From the NCBI GenBank assembly GCA_020747065.1, contig JAGMVK010000025.1:558001-622000 (forward strand): a DNA stretch of 64,000 bases. The letters are read 5' to 3'. The position numbers were made by a program, and so were the translations under genes. The notes under the pieces were generated by a model, which had not been told where the DNA came from, ran no database searches, and saw only the letters and a program-made list of their open reading frames with translations. This DNA is from Cadophora sp. MPI-SDFR-AT-0126. Lineage: Eukaryota; Ascomycota; Leotiomycetes; Helotiales; Ploettnerulaceae. This document shows positions 58,692 to 64,000 of the stretch, one piece after another. Numbering within the stretch: position 1 is the first letter of the stretch; each line of letters begins with the position of its first letter.

Positions 58692-58765
58692 AAACAGTTA
58701 GCTCAGTTGGTTAGAGCGTGGTGCTAATAACGCCAAGGTCGCGAGTTCGACCCTCGTAGTGATCA
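58692..58765 (+). tRNA. tRNA-Ile (anticodon AAT) with a mismatched acceptor stem
   Basis: The D arm (TAGCTCAGTTGGTTAGAGC), anticodon arm (TGGTG, loop CTAATAA, CGCCA), five-base variable loop and T arm (GCGAG, TTCGACC, CTCGT) are intact and give anticodon AAT. The 3' acceptor strand is AGTGATC followed by discriminator A. The seven bases that should pair with it at the 5' end are AAACAGT, which gives mismatches at pairs 1-72, 3-70 and 6-67. A normal gene would have something close to GRTCACT. The internal A and B boxes look functional and a T-rich terminator follows, so it may be transcribed, but RNase P processing and charging are doubtful. It may be a pseudo-tRNA. Confidence 0.8.
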
Positions 58766-58772
58766 ATACACT

Positions 58773-58776
58773 GTTC

Positions 58777-58809
<33 letters not shown>
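58773..58809 (+). terminator. T-rich RNA polymerase III terminator of the tRNA
   Basis: A run of TTTTC units passing into more than ten consecutive T, starting about eight bases after the tRNA 3' end. It is more than enough for RNA polymerase III termination. Confidence 0.7.
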
Positions 58810-59022
58810 AGTTTCTCTTGGGCCTCTGGAATACTGTAATATTTGGAGGGGCGGAAAATTGAGAGAGGGATGACTGAAGTGGGTCGTGGACCATATGCCA
58901 CTTGGCGGGTCCATAAAGATACTCATATCCAGGAGAAGGGAAATCTAAGAGTAAAATCAAAATCAAAACCAACAAGAGCAGACTCAACGCATGATATTCA
59001 ACCCAGCTCAAACTTGTCAAGA

Positions 59023-60898
59023 CTACCTCTGCCACCTCTTCCAAAACTTCCACCCAATCTCCTCCTCCCCTCTCTCCCTCTTACTCCCCTGATCCCTCCC
59101 TCGTATCCTCCAATAATAAATCGGTACTCCAGCACCAATAAACAAAACCACAATCACAGTCTGCAACGGCTCTGCAAACACCGCTCTGCTCAGCAGGAAA
59201 AGACTCACGCAGCAGAAGATGATTGGCGTCGTGATCCACGTCCTGTACGGTCTCTCCAGATTTGGTTCTCGCACTCGGAGGATGATGAGGCCGAGAACCG
59301 TAAAGAAGTAGAATGTGTAGCCTGCGACGCCGTAGAATGTCACCAATGTTCCGAATTCGCCCACAAGGATGTAACCTGCTGTTAGAGCGGCGTTTAGAAT
59401 CATGGCGTTGACTGGTGTGAAGAATAGCCCGGTTTCCTCGTCTCCAAACATGCGGGCCAAAGTCTTCGATGCCCAATTTCGAGTTCGGAGGGTATTGATA
59501 TTTGGCTCGGCACTATTTCCGACTCCGATCTTTCCAAACACTGCTGGAAGAAGTCCTTCCTTTCCAGCAACATAGACCAACCTCCCAGATGTGAATGTCG
59601 TTGCGTTCAAAGCCCCAAAGCAGGATGCCGACACGATCAATGCCAGGATGAGAGATCCAATCGGTCCAAACACTTTACTACCAAACATTACAGCGACGGT
59701 ATTGGAGTGATTGATGGTGCTTAGAGGCAAGACGAAGAAATATGCGACATTGGCTAGGAGGTAGGAGAGGATGACCAGAGGCATTGCGGTATGGATAACG
59801 CGGGGTAGATCTCTGGTAGGGTTTCGAAATTCTCCTACAACGTAGTTGGTCTGAAAATTAGCAACGTCTCCCTTCTCGAAGTTCAGTACTCACATTGTCC
59901 CATCCATCAAAGGCCCAGAGTCCAGCATAGAGCGCAACAGCCCAAGAACTAGCACTCTTACTAGTCCCATCAAACCATCCCTTTTCCTTCCAATCCTGAT
60001 TCGCATTACCAGACGTCGAAAATCCTGTGAGCGCAACTACTATGCCAACGACCGTAACACCAAGCAATGCAACGAACTTGAAGAACATAAACATATCCCC
60101 CATCTTCGTCCCGAGTTTAGTCGAGATGCAATTCAGCAATGTGACCGCGAATAATCCAACCAACGCCACGCTTTTGTTGATCCAAGAACTAACACTCTCT
60201 GCTTCTGCTCCAATAGCTGCTCGAACGAGATATTCCCCCATGATTATAGATATAATTGCACTTGAACCTGGCTTCAACACCATAACCGCGGACCAGGTAA
60301 ACAGGAAGCCAGATAGCTCTCCATAAATCTTGGAAAGGTAAACCTGCGCCCCTCCATTCAGTGGTATAGCTCCTCCTAGCTCTGCATAACTAGACGCCCC
60401 CGTCCATGCCAATATTCCAGCAATAGTCCATACTATCAGCGACGCTCCTGGGGATCCAGCGTTTGCATTAACCTGACTCGGGGACGAGAAGATTCCAGAC
60501 CCGATTATCAATCCCACTATCAATGACAGTCCGTTTAGATATGTCAACGTCTTGTGCTTCTCCAACGATCCTCCCCCTAATGCCGTCTGTCCATTCGAAG
60601 AGGATATAGGGGCTCCAATCGGCGCATAGCCATTCCCAGACGTGGACGAGAGAGGATAGAGATTGGATGTGAAGTCGAAGACAGAAGAGTTGGAATATGA
60701 TCGATTGCCCCGAGTATTCGCAGCTGGATTCCGTGCATCGAGAGGGTCGTCTGCCTCTAGGGAAAGCTTTCTTGAGGATGAGATTCCCGATCGGGAAGAG
60801 GACGAGGATGTTCTTGCACCAGGGGAACTCGAGGCCAGACTGGCCAATTCTAGGGAGTCGCGCGCATGAGGTTGGAGGTTCGAAAAGGGTCGTGACAT
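59023..60898 (-). CDS. LAT-type amino-acid transporter (APC superfamily)
   Basis: Exons 60898-59894 and 59850-59023 encode 610 aa; the 43-nt intron is phase 0 (GTGAGT, CTAAT, TTCAG). A Ser/Arg-rich cytosolic N-terminus of about 110 residues precedes twelve predicted membrane helices. The first is LTYLNGLSLIVGLIIGSGIF, carrying the GSGIF substrate-binding loop of this superfamily; later ones include SLIVWTIAGILAWTGASSYAELG and GLWAFDGWDN. The central loop includes EFRNPTRDLPRVIHTAMPLV. The sequence fits the L-type (LAT) branch, to which yeast Mup1 and Mup3 methionine permeases belong. Substrate is not decidable by eye. Plasma membrane uptake of neutral or sulfur amino acids is the likely role. 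A substantial Ser-rich N-tail suggests phosphorylation or ubiquitin-dependent turnover. Confidence 0.92.
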
Positions 60899-61320
60899 GA
60901 TATTCGTGCTTTATGTCCTCATGCTCTGGCAGAGGAATGTAATTGAATGGTGCTGGGAGGCTTGTATTACTGTATTTTCTGGATCATGTCGTCGTGAAGT
61001 CGTAGGGTTGGAACAGGAGATATACGGGATATCGAGAGTGTGGAAATATGTACTCGAAGAGCAAAGTATTAGAGAAAAGAAGCGACGTGGAGATGCGACT
61101 GCTGCGTGATGGTTGATGCTTGCAGAGTTTGGACGTTTCGTTCTCCTTCTGCTTTGTCCTCGGAGCTTGGCGGAGCTTGTCTCATCAGCCGTGCATGGAT
61201 TGCACGGACCTATATATTTTTGTTTGAGCTCCAAGCTCTCCAACAATCAATTATGAAATGAAGCTATTCCCAACTACACAATGATGCGATTGCCATAGTG
61301 CACAATGCACGGCAGACGAT
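60899..61320. promoter_or_regulatory. Divergent promoter between transporter and LeuRS genes
   Basis: The 422 bp between two head-to-head start codons. No coding region; no element I can name. Confidence 0.4.
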
Positions 61321-64000
61321 ATGTTGACGGCAATCGGCAGAAACGGGCAACGGAGGGTCCTGTCTGCTTACCGACCGATTTTTGGAGGAAGATGTTGTCC
61401 GAGCCTCAGACGAGGAATCAGGTCATCTTCCCACAACAGTCTTGATCTTCCAGCACTGGACAAAAAATGGCGGGCAAAATGGGAGGAAGAGAGGCAAGAC
61501 AATTCAAGTGCAGGAGTAGCCAAAGGTGCCATCCCGGAAGAGCACAAGGCAATTCTGCGCAATTGGGGTGAAATGGAGGAGGCGTCGAAAACTGGACAGG
61601 GCAAACGGAAACAACATGCGAACGAGTTTCTGGAGAAGAATAAGGCCATCAAGGACAAGTACCAAGATGGGCTGTTTAACGAAAGCAAAGACCGCAAATA
61701 CGTACTTCCTATGTTTCCGTACCCCTCTGGAAATCTACATCTCGGTCACCTCAGAGTCTACACCATTTCAGATGTGCTGGCAAGATTTCACCGCATGCAA
61801 GGCTTTGAAGTGACGCACCCAATTGGATGGGATGCTTTTGGCTTGCCGGCAGAGAATGCAGCAATTGAAAGAGGGGTCGAACCAGCAACGTGGACGAAGC
61901 AGAATATCCAGAAGATGAAGTCACAACTGGAGGCCATGAACGGAGAATGGGATTGGGATAGGGTATGTGGTCTGCTCCTCCAAGATGTACAGTACTGATC
62001 TGTTAGGAATTTGCAACATGCGAGCCCGAGTTCTATAGGCATACCCAGCAACTCTTCCTCCTGCTTCATAAAGCCGGCCTCGCATACCAAGCAGAATCAT
62101 TGGTAAACTATGATCCTGTGGACAAGACTGTTTTGGCAAACGAACAGGTGGATTCAAATGGATATTCGTGGAGGTCTGGAGCCAAGGTTGAGAAGAAGAT
62201 GTTGAAACAATGGTTTTTCAAAATATCGGAATACAGACAAGAATTGCTAGATGGATTGAAGGAGCTTGAGAAGAACGGGTCGTGGCCAGAACGAGTCTTG
62301 TCAATGCAGAAGAACTGGCTTGGAAAATCTACAGGAGCTCGAATTAAGTTCCCAGTCGTGGCATACGATCAGCAAACACATTCCGATATCGAGGTATTCA
62401 CTACCAGACCGGATACCATTTACGGTGTGCAGTATCTTGCTTTAGCTGCAACGCACCCTATTGTTCAGTCTCTAGCAAAAGCCGACGTAGAACTGCAAGC
62501 TTTTCTCGACACCATTCCAGCTCTTCCACAAGATTCCAAAGTCGGATACCTACTTCCACATGTGAGGGCTCTGAATCCCCTTGCCTATGAGGACTCTACA
62601 CCAGATGCCACCAAAGCTTCCCTCCCGATCTACGTTGCCCCGTATGTTCTTGGAGATTATGGCGATGGAGCAGTAATGGGTGTTCCAGGCCACGATACTC
62701 GAGATCATTCTTTTTGGAAACACAATCGTGATGATGATCCAGTTCGATTCGTCATCTCCCAGTCGCCAGATGAAGCTACAAGTGTTCTCCAAACCAGCCC
62801 CTTTGTTCATCATGGACATCTCACAAAGCACAGTGGGCCTCACGCTGGTCTGACGACCGCAGTTGCTACGAAGAAAATTGTCAATCTTTTGAAGTCGAAG
62901 GGGCTCGGATCAGAGGCAGAAACTTGGCGACTGCGAGACTGGTTGGTCAGTCGACAGAGATATTGGGGAACACCAATCCCAATCATTCACTGTGGTAGCT
63001 GTGGCGCTGTCCCTGTCCCAGATGATCAACTTCCTGTTGAACTCCCCCCTGTGGATAGCCACTGGGCCAAGGGAAAGACTGGAAATCCTCTTGAACATGC
63101 TCATGATTGGATCAACACACCATGTCCAAAGTGCGGGGAAGTTGCTAAAAGGGATACAGACACGATGGATACATTTGTTGATTCCAGCTGGTATTTCATG
63201 AGGTTTCCAGATCCGAAGAATCCCAATTCGCCTTTCTCTGCGGAGGCGGCAAATGCAAATCTGCCGGTAGACCTGTATATCGGAGGTGTAGAGCATGCAA
63301 TTTTGCATCTCTTATACTCAAGATTCATTTCCAAGTTCTTGGCCACAACGCCGCTTTGGCCAAACGGTGCAAAGTTTATCGGGGAACCTTTCAAAAAGCT
63401 CTTGGCTCAAGGAATGGTCCATGGAAAGACGTACTCAGATCCAAATACTGGACGATTTCTTAAACCTGATGAAGTTGACCTCACAGACCCGTCTAAGCCT
63501 CTTATCACTGCCACCGACGAAATAGCAAACGTCAGTTTTGAGAAGATGTCCAAATCAAAGTACAACGGTGTAGATCCCGGGACTTGCATGACTAAATATG
63601 GGGCAGATGCTACCAGAGCTCACATTTTGTTCCAAGCTCCAGTCAGCGAGGTACTCGAATGGGATGAAGAGAAAATTGCAGGAGTTACTCGATGGCTTCG
63701 GAGACTTTACGAGATGATACTGAAGAACAAGGATATTTGGCTTGCTTCGGACGAACTAAATCAGTTCAATCCTAAGCTCTACTTTCTCAGCAGCGAAACA
63801 CCCTCGCGCCGCACAAAGGGTGTACCAGAAACGGAATTTTTGGAGCAATTTTTAGCGGCCTTCTGGAGCCTGTCAAACGAAAGAAGACAGATAATCAGTA
63901 GTATCGGACAGGGAGCAGAATTGGCCAAGGATTCAGGAGACCAGCAAGCTAATGACCAATTGAAGTTTTGGTCCGAATCAGTGGCAAAAGACCGCGAATT
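61321..64000 (+). CDS. NAM2: Mitochondrial leucyl-tRNA synthetase (partial, cut by window end)
   Basis: Exon 1 is 61321-61962 and exon 2 starts at 62007 and runs to the window border, giving 878 codons without a stop. The class I enzyme joins leucine to tRNA-Leu. A basic presequence ([14 protein letters not shown] start, [11 protein letters not shown]) indicates mitochondrial import. Motifs: HLGH at residues 140-143 in [30 protein letters not shown], the editing domain with [13 protein letters not shown] and [18 protein letters not shown], the [17 protein letters not shown] block, [12 protein letters not shown], and KMSKS at 727-731 followed by KYNGVDPG. The 44-nt intron (GTATGT, TACTGAT, TTAG) is phase 0. 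The tRNA-binding C-terminus lies beyond the window. An insertion of about 50 residues before the catalytic domain is Lys/Glu-rich. The symbol follows the yeast mitochondrial enzyme; yeast NAM2 also aids intron splicing, which cannot be judged here. Confidence 0.95.

Overview
This window looks like nuclear DNA of a filamentous ascomycete (Pezizomycotina). Most genes carry short introns of about 43 to 80 nt with GTRNGT donors and CTAAC/CTGAC-type branch sites. The gene content is typical of that group: a HET-domain protein, a Grg1/CCG-1 stress protein, an EXPERA sterol-isomerase-like protein, a mitochondrial transhydrogenase and a secreted pepsin-like protease. The species cannot be fixed from the sequence alone. 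All exon coordinates were derived by hand from splice signals, reading frame and family motifs.

Layout. 2.4-3.7 kb: a basic nuclear-looking protein resembling the fungal DUF2011 family (+). 4.8-8.9 kb: mitochondrial NAD(P) transhydrogenase in 14 exons, one of them apparently only 4 nt long (-). 11.2 kb: a small Cys-rich protein (+). 12.7-14.7 kb: secreted aspartic protease, 7 exons (-). 16.0-17.3 kb: HemK/Mtq1-type release-factor methyltransferase (-). 20.2-20.6 kb: Grg1 (+). 20.6-24.0 kb: gene-poor. 24.0-26.6 kb: a B-box-like/P-loop GTPase/RING-like protein with an in-frame TGA followed by 80 more open codons (+). 27.0-27.5 kb: truncated BTB domain (-). 28.4-29.2 kb: EXPERA protein (+). 30.7-31.6 kb: NUDT14-like Nudix hydrolase (-). 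32.4-34.7 kb: HET protein (+). 34.7-38.8 kb: mostly empty, with one frameshifted remnant. 38.8-41.0 kb: 7-TM receptor-like protein (+). 44.5-52.8 kb: four genes I do not recognise (1417, 130, 434 and 216 aa); the last is a secreted Thr/Pro/Lys/Glu repeat protein. 54.5-58.1 kb: a 1033-aa secreted protein built of seven Trp-rich modules, six KGPFGG repeats and a Cys-rich PAN-like end (+). 58.7 kb: an Ile-tRNA-like gene with a damaged acceptor stem. 59.0-60.9 kb: LAT-type amino-acid transporter (-). 61.3 kb to the window end: mitochondrial leucyl-tRNA synthetase, cut by the border (+).

Housekeeping genes, several of them mitochondrial (transhydrogenase, HemK, LeuRS), sit at the flanks. The middle (24-53 kb) is accessory in character: GTPase/RING and HET proteins of the kind linked to fungal self/non-self recognition, broken remnants, a dispersed short repeat, and unrecognised genes. 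The best candidates for undescribed biology are the modular Trp-rich secreted protein at 54.5-58.1 kb, the 4-nt microexon at 7978-7981, the interrupted GTPase/RING gene, and the tRNA-Ile with a mismatched 5' acceptor strand.
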